DNA from: Pseudoscleropodium purum
Lineage: Eukaryota; Streptophyta; Bryopsida; Hypnales; Brachytheciaceae
Assembly: GCA_963969395.1 (NCBI GenBank)
Contig: OZ017795.1
Location: forward strand, 14,074,001-14,138,000
Direction of reading: 5' to 3'
DNA: 64,000 nt
Part shown: positions 23,599-38,698 of the stretch, piece by piece
Numbering within the stretch: the first letter of the stretch is position 1
How the letters are laid out: the number at the start of each line of letters is the position of its first letter
The notes under the pieces: generated by a model
Database searches by the model: none
Seen by the model: only the letters and a program-made list of their open reading frames with translations
What the model was told of the DNA's origin: nothing
Position numbers and translations under genes: made by a program

Positions 23599-26500
23599 AT
23601 GAAATCTATGAATGTGCCTTGCATCGCCAGTGAGCTTGGCAGCTGCACTAATGAAGTTAATAACAATCCCTGCAAATCCCAAAAGACGGAAACGACGACG
23701 ATGCTGGCGAAGCTTTCGGAAACAGTAGGAAAGAAATACAATTTGAAGAGGCTCTCTGCCCGATACGATTCCTCTGCATGCTTCTCAAACGATTCGCCGC
23801 AGCTATGGCGATGGACTGTGCCGCTGCTGTCGGCTCGCGTCTCTGCGAGAACAGGTGACACCGTGGTTTCCTTGGTGTCAGCGAAATTCAGCGGTGTTTG
23901 TGACGTTTGTCTCCGCAGTTTGGTGAATTTGGGGTTACTGTTGCATTGCCCCTGTTCTTGATAAGGGCTTTAGGATTTCGTCTAATTTTTGAGATGGATG
24001 CTTTGGGTTGGTTTTGGCTGTGTACTTCGTCAACGGTTTACTGGGGATTGCAACATTCTCCCAATCCGTTTGAATTTCTGTATTTTCTTGATGCGTTGGT
24101 AAATTGGTAATGCTGTAGTATTATTAGTGGAGCTGGATTCTTCTCGTTGTTCTTGCATCTTTTTGAAGCTTCGCATTGTCTACAATGTAGACGATTGTTT
24201 CCTTCGTTCGAAGAAAGAAGATTCGGGAATGTTTTCTGCTAGCGCTAGTGTTGTGATGGGATGTTTGGGAAATTCTGCAAATGAGAAGGGAACGCAGTAG
24301 ATTACTTAGGGTCAGGAGTGTGTGGTCGCATCTGTGGAGCTATTGAATTTTACACGTTGCCAACGAGGAATTTCTTGAGTTGATTGGTGAACAGGGCTTG
24401 CGAGGAAGCAGGAGCATTAGCAAATGGCTCTTCAAATGTCAGAATCCCGGTTCTTGGACTTCAGGAGGTTAGACTGTCTCCGCTATCAAGTTGTATTCAT
24501 TTCGCATTCTTGTATCGTGGGCATATTTTGAACATCTGAGGGTTTTATGAATTTCAGTTCTACATAGGCAGTGCTTACTTGGAAGAGAGACTTGTCGAGG
24601 CATCTGTGATGAGGGCGTTTAAGGAAAGTAGTGTTTATCTGTTAGGGTGGCAAAGTAAAGTTGTAAACTATTTTAGCATTTACGGACGGCGGATGGTTGT
24701 GGCAGATTATTCGTAGACTGCAATGTGAAGCCAGTGCGTCGAGATATAAACTATTGCGATCAATGTACTCAAGTATTGTCGGTGCCATTACAACAGATGT
24801 TGCAGGCATGGTAGTACCACTGGATGATCATATGGTGCATAGAGGCCACTCTGTTTTTGACACCACAAGCTTCGTGAACGGGTACTCACCTGAATTTCAT
24901 CCAATTCTATATGATGATGTACTCATGCACTTCAGCATGCTGATCCTTCTGATGTGGAGTTGAAAGCTTGATTTATAGACTTGAAAACAGGTTTTGATAA
25001 TTGTGAAAGTGCCATACTGTTTCATGCAGGAATCTCTACGAGCTTGATAACCATCTGAACCGCTTTCTTGATTCAGCAGCGAAAGCGAAGATTACACCGC
25101 CCTTCAATCGAGCAACCATACGAGAAATTCTTATCCAAACTACAGCAGCTGGTGGTTGCAAAGATGGGACTCTGCGTTTCTGGTTGTCCGCCGGGCGAGG
25201 GGATTTCGAGTTGTCTACTACGAACTGCAAAGAGGCGTCACTGTTCGCATGCCTAATGGAGAGGAGCCCTATCAATTTCGATGGCAATGAGCCAGTTGTT
25301 GAAATCACGGTACATGCTTTACTGGAGTTCTTTCATTCTGTAGAACTACGTAAATAGGGATTTGCCCATGATTTAGGCCGCAGTTTCTTAGCTTGAATTG
25401 AGACTCTTAATTATTGGGTTTCAGATACAGGACTTTTAGGGCAATTGACACACTTCTGAAATTGAGTACTTCAACCCTAGTATATTTGGTTAGCGTTTAG
25501 TCCATCAACTGGTGCAGTCGATGCTTAACCCCTAGTGTTGATGCTACTGAAATTTAATACTTAACCCGTAAGTGCCTGAACTGGAATTATAAAGTCCACT
25601 TTGGAAGCTAATATAGTTGGTAATTGCAACTTCCAAAAATATTTTCTCCTTCTCAAAAATCTAGGGAAGATTTCTTCTTTCTATTGGAACGTTTTATTCC
25701 GTTCCTTCAAGCTCCCTAAATGTTTTAATTCAACTCCTACAGACATTGCTATGTGGGCACTTTGGGGTCATATGCTTGTGGTTAGAGTCAATATTAACTT
25801 TGCGTTAAGTTCATTGACTGGTGCAATTTGAGGCAAGTCAACTGTTTTTTTCTGGTATTTGCAGGCGGTCACGTCCACGGTGCCCATCAAACCCAAAGTT
25901 TTTGCCACTATTAAATCCACAAACTACCTGCCGAATGCATTAGCCTTGATGGAGGCAGAAGAGAAAGGTGCACACGCCGGCATTTGGTTGGATGAGGAAA
26001 GCAATGTAGCTGAGGGGAATAATATGAACATTGGTTTTGTCTCTAACGAGGGTGAGGTATTACTTCCTCCATTTGATAGCATATTACCAGGATGCACAGC
26101 TCGACGATTGCTTCATCTTGTGCCAGAGCTTGTGAAGGAGAATGCAATACCAGGTCTGAAGGGTATAAGGTTGGCGAAAATCCCAGTGACAGAAGGGAAG
26201 AAGGCTGCGGAAATGATGCTCCTCGGTAGTTTTGTGACTATCTTGCCTATTGTGCAGTGGGACGGCAAACCTATTGGGAATGGTATTGCTTCCCTTCTCC
26301 TCTCTGTGCATGTCTTTTCCTTTTACTACATCTCTGGAGAGCCCACTCATTAGATTGACAAATTTTTTTATTGTTAATTGGCATTTAAGTTCATGTAATT
26401 CTCATCTGAAGTAATGATAGTCTAATGCAAATGCTGATAGTGTGTTAACTTAATGTTAGTGTGATGGTAGTGTCCTTGGCATTAACTTGATATTTTACTG

Positions 26501-26957
26501 GCCAACAAATAACCTTATAGAACATGAAGTCAGCATTTGCTTGACATCAGTTTAACGTTATTTTAGTATTAATCTAATGTTCTTTTAAATTACCATTAAT
26601 AACTTTCTTTAATCTAATAGTACATCTATTGAGATTTAGTACTGCCCTGCTGAACATGAATGCGTTTTCTGAATGGAACATGTCCCTTTTTTAGCATCAT
26701 CTGTTGACTCACTCAAATCTCGGTCTCTTATTTGTTTTGCAGGAAAACCAGGACGTATGTCCATGGCTTTGCGCAAGCGCTTGCAGCAATATATGCTGAC
26801 AGGACCAAGAGCTCTCCTAACCCCTGTGCCATGGAATGCACCAGCTGCGAGTTGCTACTTGAAAGATCACCCTCCCATATGCAGCAACACTTCATCTGTT
26901 CGTGCCGTCGACAACCCTGAAGTTGATATTTTGATGATTCGCCAGAAAAATTCCTGA
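23599..26957 (+). CDS. Class IV PLP aminotransferase / aminodeoxychorismate lyase-like
   Basis: This is a fold-type IV PLP enzyme of the branched-chain aminotransferase-like group. Plant relatives (from memory At5g57850, At3g05190) include 4-amino-4-deoxychorismate lyase / D-amino-acid transaminase, a plastid step of folate (p-aminobenzoate) synthesis. Exons from the conserved core on are secure: 24706-24881, 25030-25309, 25865-26282, 26743-26957. Motifs are VPLDDHMVHRGHSVFDT, NGNLYELDNHLNRFLDSA, the PLP lysine in FATIKSTNYLPN (K273 in my model), EGNNMNIGFV and LPGCTARR. Exon 2 ends at 24467 (..IPVLGLQE). The first exon is less certain: ATG 23599 with donor CAG|GTGACA at 23854, joining exon 2 at 24412, keeps the frame and gives 466 residues. 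Acceptor 24394 looks better but shifts the frame with that donor. The N-terminus is rich in Ser/Thr/Lys, as in a transit peptide. The C-terminus runs roughly 40 residues past the usual end. Exact substrate is not decidable here. Confidence 0.85.
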
Positions 26958-28116
26958 ACAGATGTTGCAGGGTCTGGACAGGATTGCTTGTCAGATGAGA
27001 TCTGATTGAGTCTTTGGACAACAGCATCGATTTCTGCGCGTTTTCTCCTTTCAATTTTAGAATTTCCCTTGGTGTATTTAGAAACTGGGAGCATGTTTAG
27101 GAGGGCACCTGGATTGAACAAGCAGCTATTTTGAGACTGGAGCGCTAGCTTGCTGTTTAAGGACCTACGTAAACGTCCTCACATTCAATTTAGATTTACC
27201 TTCAATCGCTGCAAAGCCTCGTCCCCTTCAGTCCAGAGCTAAGCATTGGAAAACGATTGGCTGACCGTAGTCTTCATCAGCTTTTTCAGGCCGACTCTCG
27301 GATTTGAATAGCTCAGACATTCAAGGCATTCGGACATCAAAGAAGTTGTTGAATGACCTTATTTTTTGTAATTCTATTCCATTCTGACAAAATTGGTCGA
27401 TTCCATGGTACACCATTTTCTGCGCTTATGATCTGTGGCCTCATTAGTACTGAAGGGTGTTAGAATTGTGACCTGCAGAAAAAGGCGATTTCAGAATTGT
27501 CTTCCAAAGTTCTACGAGTTCGCGAGCAAATTGAGGAAAGAAGGATCATACTGTTCCCAATTTCGTGACAAACTTGCAATTGCCGAGCGAGAATTGTTAA
27601 GGCCCACGCCTGGTGAGGTCTGGCACCCCCAATGTTCTGGGCAACTTTTATTTATAATTCAAAAGAATTCGAATAATCGTAAGAGCATGATTGTAAAGGA
27701 TTGGTAGGAAAGTGAGAGCATATCCAGTTACCATGATGGCGGAATCTAGAATGATACGTGGGCTTTTCTTCATTTAGACTTCAAGAACTAGTCAGAGAGA
27801 AGTGGCTTAAAACTCTAGGGAGTCTAGCATTTCAGAAGTAAATAGAATAATAATAATACAGTAGTATTCAATTATGACTTCGCATAGTGTGATCCTTGCA
27901 ACAAGGTGGTCGTCTCATTGGGCGCAAACTCCTCGCTTATGTAGCAGCATGACAGAATGCCTGAAATTATGAGAGAATATGAAGTTCTGGAAATAAGTAG
28001 TCTTCAGTTTACTAGAGCTTGCCTACGTCTCTACCTGGAGTTCTCAAAATCAATCATTCATACCTCCTACTCTCGTTACCTCAATTAAGGGATACCTACA
28101 TACCAGCAGTTGCGGT
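26958..28116. other. Convergent intergenic region
   Basis: The 3' flanks of two convergent aminotransferase genes. It has a moderate base composition with a small AAT/ATA-rich patch near 27840-27860. An open stretch at 27435-27707 (+) has no recognisable motif and I do not call it a gene. Both polyadenylation regions should lie here. Confidence 0.5.
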
Positions 28117-32360
<4,244 letters not shown>

Positions 32361-32890
32361 TGCCAAAAGGGAAGAGAGAAGAGAGAATCCCAAAGGCGGG
32401 CGATGGATGAACGATTTCAACAAACCCGGCCGTCGTCTTTGGATGAATGAAACTCTTCATTCATCCTCGACCACAGTCTTCTTTGGAATTCAGGAAAGTC
32501 AAAGACGGTATCTGAGTGTTGTGGTCTTGTAGGTAGGACTCTTGTGGACTTTGGACTCTTTTGGTCAAACTAATGTGCATGAGACTGAGCACCAACTCAC
32601 AATAAAAGTGTTGTCAAAGTTTCGTTTGGTTTCCCTTTTCTAATCATTGGAATTTTTTAATCATTCAACATTTGGAGACAAGGTTGTTTTTTCTACAAAT
32701 ATGGCCCATGGTACCAGGGTGGTAGGCCTCTTTTTGTTTGACTTTGTAGAACTTTCCACCATTGCAAGGGTCAGAAATTTCATGCTCATGGCTGGATGTG
32801 AAAAAAAAGGTCCTGTGTCAACCTTGCCACTGGCTTTTGGTAGAATCTTGCAACTTTGAAATCCTTTTTTCCTTCTGATTAGAGCACTTT
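32361..32890. promoter_or_regulatory. Upstream region of PAT
   Basis: This contains the first part of the PAT leader (up to about 32460 or a little beyond) and its promoter. No other feature can be supported. Confidence 0.4.
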
Positions 32891-33050
32891 AAGGTAAACT
32901 ACCCCATTCCAAACAAATGGGAGCAAGCCCATTGTGGGCTAAATTATGTTAGTGATGTACATGCAATTTCTGAAATGTGCACCACTAACATAATTTAGCC
33001 CACAATGGGCTTGCTCCCATTTGGTTTGGAATGGGGTAGTTTATCTTACC
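32891..33050. repeat. Long near-perfect foldback (~60-bp arms, ~28-bp loop)
   Basis: The left arm (about 32895-32954) and right arm (about 32983-33043) are reverse complements apart from one inserted base (CCAAACAAATGGG versus its partner with AAACCAAAT). The arm includes GGGAGCAAGCCCATTGTGGG. The loop is about 28 bp. An RNA copy would form a single long hairpin. It could be a young miniature element or a small-RNA precursor. There is no reading frame. Confidence 0.85.
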
Positions 33051-35430
33051 TCATTTTGGGCAGAATGACTAGTGCAGTATGATACTGCTATCTGGTAAAT
33101 GCAGGAATAAATTTCAGTGGTAGACAAGCAATAAGAGACAATTTTTACTATTGAAAAAATAATTTTTGGACTTTGTGTGATTCTTTTAAAATTTATAGAA
33201 GGATGTTCATTTGAGCTTCCTATTTCAATATGTAGACATGTCTATTAGTGTCAAAAAAATAACCATCGTAAGGCTTTTACCAATCCATGTCCAAGTTCAC
33301 ACCTACCCAATCCAATTCATAATGACCTCAATCCCAACTACATACTTCTATTGCCAAGATGAATTGATTTGCATTGATTTGAAGCTAACTTGTAGTGAAT
33401 TGATGATAGTGTGTAATTTAAAGCATAGATTTTGTCCATTCTAGATACATGTTATCCTCATTTTGTGCAATAAATTTTCTAAAGGAAACAATTTTTTCCC
33501 TCATTTGAGTTTTTTTTATTTCAATACAAATAAGTTGGAATGGAGCTTTTCTTAGATGTCAAGAATGGAAGTTTGGATTAAAATAGGGTTTTCTCCCTTA
33601 CAATGACAATTGAATAGCTAAAATGTAAGTTTGAACTTGAAGAGGCTTTGCATTGCTAGAAGTATGTGAGAAACTTCGTGTGAAAAAATTTGAGTAGGAC
33701 CTTACTTGAAAAGTGAGCCAATGTTAATGGGACAAAGCTTGTAGTTGCTTGCTTTTAATAGTAGAAGTTGAAATTATTGGAGAATTCTTTAAAAAAATGA
33801 AAAATGAAAAATGAAAAAAAATATTCAAAGGAAAATTCAAGAAGAAAATTTATAAATTTTATCAAGTATTTGTTACACATGTGAATGATAAACATAGTAT
33901 TGTTCTACCAAGGTAACTTAGGTTTTGAACAACAACTAAGGTCCCATTTGCATATTGATATGGTGCCATTTATGCCAATACTAGTACAAATATGTGCTAA
34001 AACCATGGTTTTGTGTTAAATCTACAAAACTTAAAACATAGTTGTTTTGGTTTTTATTTTTAAACATGGTTGTATTAGTTGATTTAGCACAAAAATGTGG
34101 TTTCAAATGGTTTTTTCATTGTGCATTTCAAATACTAGCAATATAAAACTTTAAATCATTTTATAGCCCTCTTAAATATCATGTTCAAGAAATGTGACGT
34201 TTGTAATTGTAGGAGTTGACACAAATTACTTAGGAGGCTTCAAGGAAGATAAAGTAAATATTCTTTGATAAGAAAATATCCTTTCCCACATTATTGAACA
34301 ACATTAATATTTTGAAAGTTATTGTAATTAATTATTAGTTTCTAAAGAAAAATTCATGTTTCTTTTTGAACACTTATTTCATGACATGGTATTTATACAA
34401 TTAACGTGGTTTCCAAATTGTTCATGACCATTGTTTACAATTTAATATAAAAAACTTACAAGATATGAAAAAATGCTTGAATTGTATTCATCAATGAGTC
34501 TAAGATATCTTAAGGAGTCATTGAATGCTGTAGTTAATTTTTTGGATCTGTATTATGTACAAAATTACCATGCCAATTGTCGAGCTCCTACTCTTTTCAA
34601 AACATAGCCTAAAGTTTTATATAATCAAAAAGTCATTTTTTCTAACCATAAATTTCCACCTATTGAATACTTAGTTATTGAAAAAATTCCCCTTCTTTTC
34701 TTTTACTCTTAGAAACAATCAACATAGCTAAATAAAATTTTGATACTAACTTTGGCTATAGAACACTAACATATTACTCTATAACATTAAACCCTTAAGG
34801 ATACTAGGATAGGGGTAATTTAGATTTTCAAAATTGCAAAGATATACTATAAAATGCAACTTAAAAGAATAATTGAATGATGATTTTTTTTATCAAATTA
34901 AAGTCATAACATATAATTCAAAGGTACATCTATATTATTGGACTCAACACTATCCTAACTAGTAAACTTCAAGAAAATTGGAAACCAAAAATTACAAACT
35001 CTTTCTAAAATTGATTATAAATTAGATATGATTAATTTTTAAATGTTCAAAATTTTAGTGATTTTAAGAGAATTTTTTTTACTTATTTGTTCAAGTAATT
35101 TTTGATGAGTCAATTTCTGAACTAGAAACCCTATTTTTTGAAGTCAAACATGGTCACCTATAGCCCTTGATTCATAGGATATTTTGAAAGAAGAGTTTTG
35201 AAAATCTATCCTATACAAATGTAAAAGAACTAATAGAAGAATCTACAAAAATGTAGATGGATGAAAAATCTAAAACTTTGTGAGATAGAACTTATTTGTG
35301 TTCATCCATTGTTTGGAATTTGATCACCTGGTCCTTATGGACATAAGTCTATGTTGTCACAACCTACTATGACATTCTCATCTAGATTAATGGTTACATT
35401 TTCATCTTTACAAATTTCATTCAAACCAAT
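33051..35430. other. AT-rich intergenic DNA, no gene recognised
   Basis: Very AT-rich DNA without conserved frames. Some local self-similarity is visible around 33950-34130 (AAACATGGTT / AACCATGGTT type words), but no bounded element. Confidence 0.5.
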
Positions 35431-36362
35431 GTGCCTAGCTTGTGCCATTGCCACAACAAAAATGAAAGTAAAAATAATTTTCTAACTTTTAAATTAAGAA
35501 AAACTTTTAAATTTTATAACTTTCACACTATAGGTCAAAATGCCATGAAACAAAGTCTATATGCACCCCCTTTGCATTGAGGGCTTTTTAGTAGTACCAT
35601 GAACTTGTCTAGGGATGCACAATTCTAGAGATGTCATTGCAACAAATAAAATAAATAAAACTAAACAAACATCCTAACTTAAGGTATCGACTAGTATGCT
35701 CTATGTTGTTACCACAATCAAAATAATATAAGTAATTTTTTATTTTTTAATTCATAAAAACTTTGATATTCAATAACTTCTACATTGTAATGTGTCAACA
35801 CCATAAAGCAAAGTCCGTGCACCCCTCTTTGTTGAAGACTTTCCAACATTACCAAGAATGCGGCTAGAGAACACACGATTCAAGAGATCTCAATGTAAGA
35901 AACAAACAAAACAAAACAACCTAATTTAAGCTATGGACTAGATAGTGTGCCTTGTGCCATTGCCACAATCATAAAAGTAAAAGTAATTTTCTCATTAAAT
36001 AATCCATTAAAATTTTAGAATTCAATGATTTTCACACTGTAGTGTGAGAGGTTGCGTTGTTTGTACAAATAGAAAGCTTCATCCACAAAGGGGTGCAAAG
36101 CCTTTGTTTTGTGGCGTTTAGACATGCGATGCAAAAGTTATGAATTTTTAAAAATAAAATATAATTTCAGTCAATTTTTTTATTCATAAAAACTTTGAAA
36201 TTCAACAACTTTCAAATCGTAAGTCCAAACACCACGAAACAAAATTTGTGCACCCTTCCTTGCCAAGACTGGCTTTTAAATGGTACCAAGAACACCACCA
36301 GATGCCTTTTGGTTTGTTAAATCTCAACATATCAAACAAACAAAACAAACAATATATCTTAA
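35431..36362 (+). repeat. Degenerate tandem array, ~255-bp unit, one part inverted
   Basis: Units start near 35431, 35693 and 35946, each with a form of GTGCC..TTGTGCCATTGCCACAA, then a TTAATTCATAAAAACTTT-like block, a CACCATGAAACAAAGTC-like block, a GTGCACCCC..TTTG block, a TACCAAGAAC block and AAACAAACAAAAC. A fourth partial unit follows from about 36170. Between units 3 and 4, at about 36055-36150, the CACCACAAAACAAAG..TGCACCCC segment is present in the opposite orientation. No coding frame was found. Confidence 0.75.
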
Positions 36363-37570
36363 CCTCTAAATTCCCATTGTCCCTTTGGAGGACAAATCAA
36401 ATTTCGGGCAGGTTCTTGTGATCTCAATTTTTGGTGAATTGTTTTGAAACTTTCTGATAAGATAGAAAAACTGATTATCTACATGGGAAGACAATTTTTA
36501 TTTCAATTGGTGCCTGGGAGCAAAAGTTATACCACAAGAAGCCTGAAATTGAACTCGGTGGGTAGCACAAAAAAATTGCAAAAAATCATAATAAATTTTA
36601 ATTTTTTTTTTCCCCTGAAATTTTTTCATTTTGTCTACATGTGAAGCTTTAATTCGTTCTATTTGGACTTATATTGAGAAAGTTAAAGACAATTTTGTTT
36701 TCCGGCAATTTCAGCATCTTCTTGGAAAAATAACTTGTAGGGTTCATTTCTGAATGCAATTTTCTCAATTTTTCCCAATTTTTTTTGGAGAATGTTGTGT
36801 TCAATTGCTAAAACAATCTCACCATTGGGATAATTGTCTTTCAATCTCATCTTGGAGTTATTAACAATTTTGTTTTTTTTCCAATCTTGGACCTACTTCT
36901 ACTTAGCATTTTTTTAAAGAATGAAAATCAAGTGTGTTTTTTTTGAATTTTTTTCCCTAGACTTTCAACTCAATTCTTCAACATAAAATTTTTTAATTCA
37001 AAGTTTGTAGTGCAAAAGAAATTCACAATTGGCAGTCAAAGTCATTTGAAATTGGAGGCTAGTATTAAAAATAACTTTCTTTTTCAACTCTGAATGCTAA
37101 TATCTTCCAATCTATACGGTCAAACTTCATGAAATTTTTACCATGTGAGATAAGACAAGTAAAGTACAAGATCCTATGGTTAGATTCTAAAAAAATGAAT
37201 TTTTTTTGTATTCTAGGATGAACGCAGCAGAAATGGCAGTTTTGGGTGGTTTTTACAGAAAAATGGCCTTGGGAATTTAGGGGTGAAGGGTATGGATAGA
37301 TTTGGGTAATAGTATTGAGTTTCAAATCCAATCTTGTCAAACGAAAATAACACTAAATTTTTATTTTTTCTTATGCAAGAATGGGATGTTGTTGAAAAAG
37401 TTGCAACGGTTGTAGTAGAAGAATTTAGTTCATTACTGTGGCCCAAACTGATTGCTTTGTTTGCGTTCTCCAACGCGTGAGCCTGAAAAGGTTAAAGTCC
37501 AGAACAGCGCACACAGGAATTCAACCCTTTAATTAGAATTCGAGAAGAGGGCACATGTTTTCTGGTCAAC
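36363..37570. other. AT-rich intergenic DNA, no gene recognised
   Basis: T-rich and A-rich stretches. Open frames on the minus strand near 37065-37473 lack recognisable motifs. From about 37480 composition rises toward the ACLA promoter. Confidence 0.45.
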
Positions 37571-38698
37571 CTTGTCAACCGAGTCTGCAGCTCTGACTAT
37601 TCCCCCGACCGATGGATGCACAGCACTTCCCCAGAACTCCGCGTCGCCCGACCTTCGGTCTTCCCCCGAAAGCATATCAAGCTCTGCAGCGACTTCGACC
37701 TCATCGCCTTCTGTTCCAAATCTGCTCACTCGCGCTATTCTTACTGCAATCGCGCACATTTGCGTCACGTGAATCAAGACTCTGTTCCCTTTCCTTCCCG
37801 TATTATCTTCGAAGGTGCGATTTCTTGCAAGTTTTCTGAGAAGTTTGGACTTGATTTCATGATTTGCGAGCTTTTGAGTCGAGAATGACAAGATTTGACG
37901 CAAATTGTTGGCTATGGCGATTATATCGTCACTTCTTCGGAGATTCTTGTTTGTGAGAGTTTCAGTGCTTTTGATCTTTTTTAGTGTTAAAGAGTAGTGT
38001 TTTGTTGTTCGCGGTTTCCCTTCGATTTCCTTGCTAGTTGAGAAGTATTTCGCCTGGTCGAAATTTGATTTGTGCTCTCGGCTTCTTGAAAGAATCGGTG
38101 TTGGTGATTTTGGATCGTGGTTGGATTTTCGCTTAGTGATGTCTTTCTCGTAGTTACTTAATTTAGCTTCTGTCTTGAATGATCCTCTGTTGGTAAATAG
38201 TGCGAGTTGAGTACACTTCCGGAATTGTGAGCGTTCTTGCTGGTTAGCGTTAGACAAGGCTTGAAAGAATCGGTTTCGATGATTTGAACGTGGTTGAGTG
38301 AGGTGTTTGGATTTGCGTTTATTGATGTCTTTCTCGTCGTTACTTAATTTTGCTTCTTTCTTGAATGGTCCTCTGTTTGTATCTAGTGCGTTTTGAGTAC
38401 AGTTCCGGCATTGAGAGCGTTCTTGCTCGTGAGATTCAGATCAGGCGATTGCTTGGCTTGTCCTTGAGATTTTTCGATTAAACGTTTTTTTATATTTTTT
38501 TTGGTGATTGAGATCAGATTGTGAGGTCGGCCATCGAGAAGCGCATTGTTGTTGTGATTAGTAATTGTGTCAGTTATTGTGTTTGCGTGTTAAGGCTTGT
38601 TAATTCACGTGTGAATAAGCGATCCTTGTATCCCAGGGGTCTTAGTGTTAGTTTCCTCGGTGTTGTTGCAGCTTGCAGGAATACTCTAATTCTAAACC
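37571..38698 (+). promoter_or_regulatory. Promoter/leader of ACLA with a probable leader intron
   Basis: A GC-richer CT-rich stretch at about 37600-37814 looks like the first, non-coding exon. A possible donor GAAG|GTGCGA lies at 37814/37815. The acceptor TTGTTGCAG lies at 38671, 28 bp before the start codon. The intervening sequence is T-rich like an intron and contains a tandem duplication. The exact transcription start is unknown, and the open frames over this stretch are by-products. Confidence 0.5.
38084..38436 (+). repeat. Tandem duplication (~176 bp) in the ACLA leader
   Basis: CTTGAAAGAATCGGT at 38084 recurs at 38260. The following GATGTCTTTCTCGT, GTTACTTAATTT, TTGAATG.TCCTCTGTT, GAGTACA.TTCCGG and GAGCGTTCTTGCT blocks recur in the same order. 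The copies differ by scattered substitutions. Confidence 0.85.

Noticed and set aside
24557..24630. Possible extra exon (FYIGSAYLEERL) in the class IV aminotransferase
   Set aside because: Splicing 24467 directly to 24706 keeps the frame and matches the family spacing; this segment would add residues relatives lack and has a poor donor.
35431..36362. CRISPR-like periodic repeat
   Set aside because: Units are about 255 bp, diverged and partly inverted in a plant nuclear context. They have none of the short identical repeats and unique spacers of a CRISPR array.
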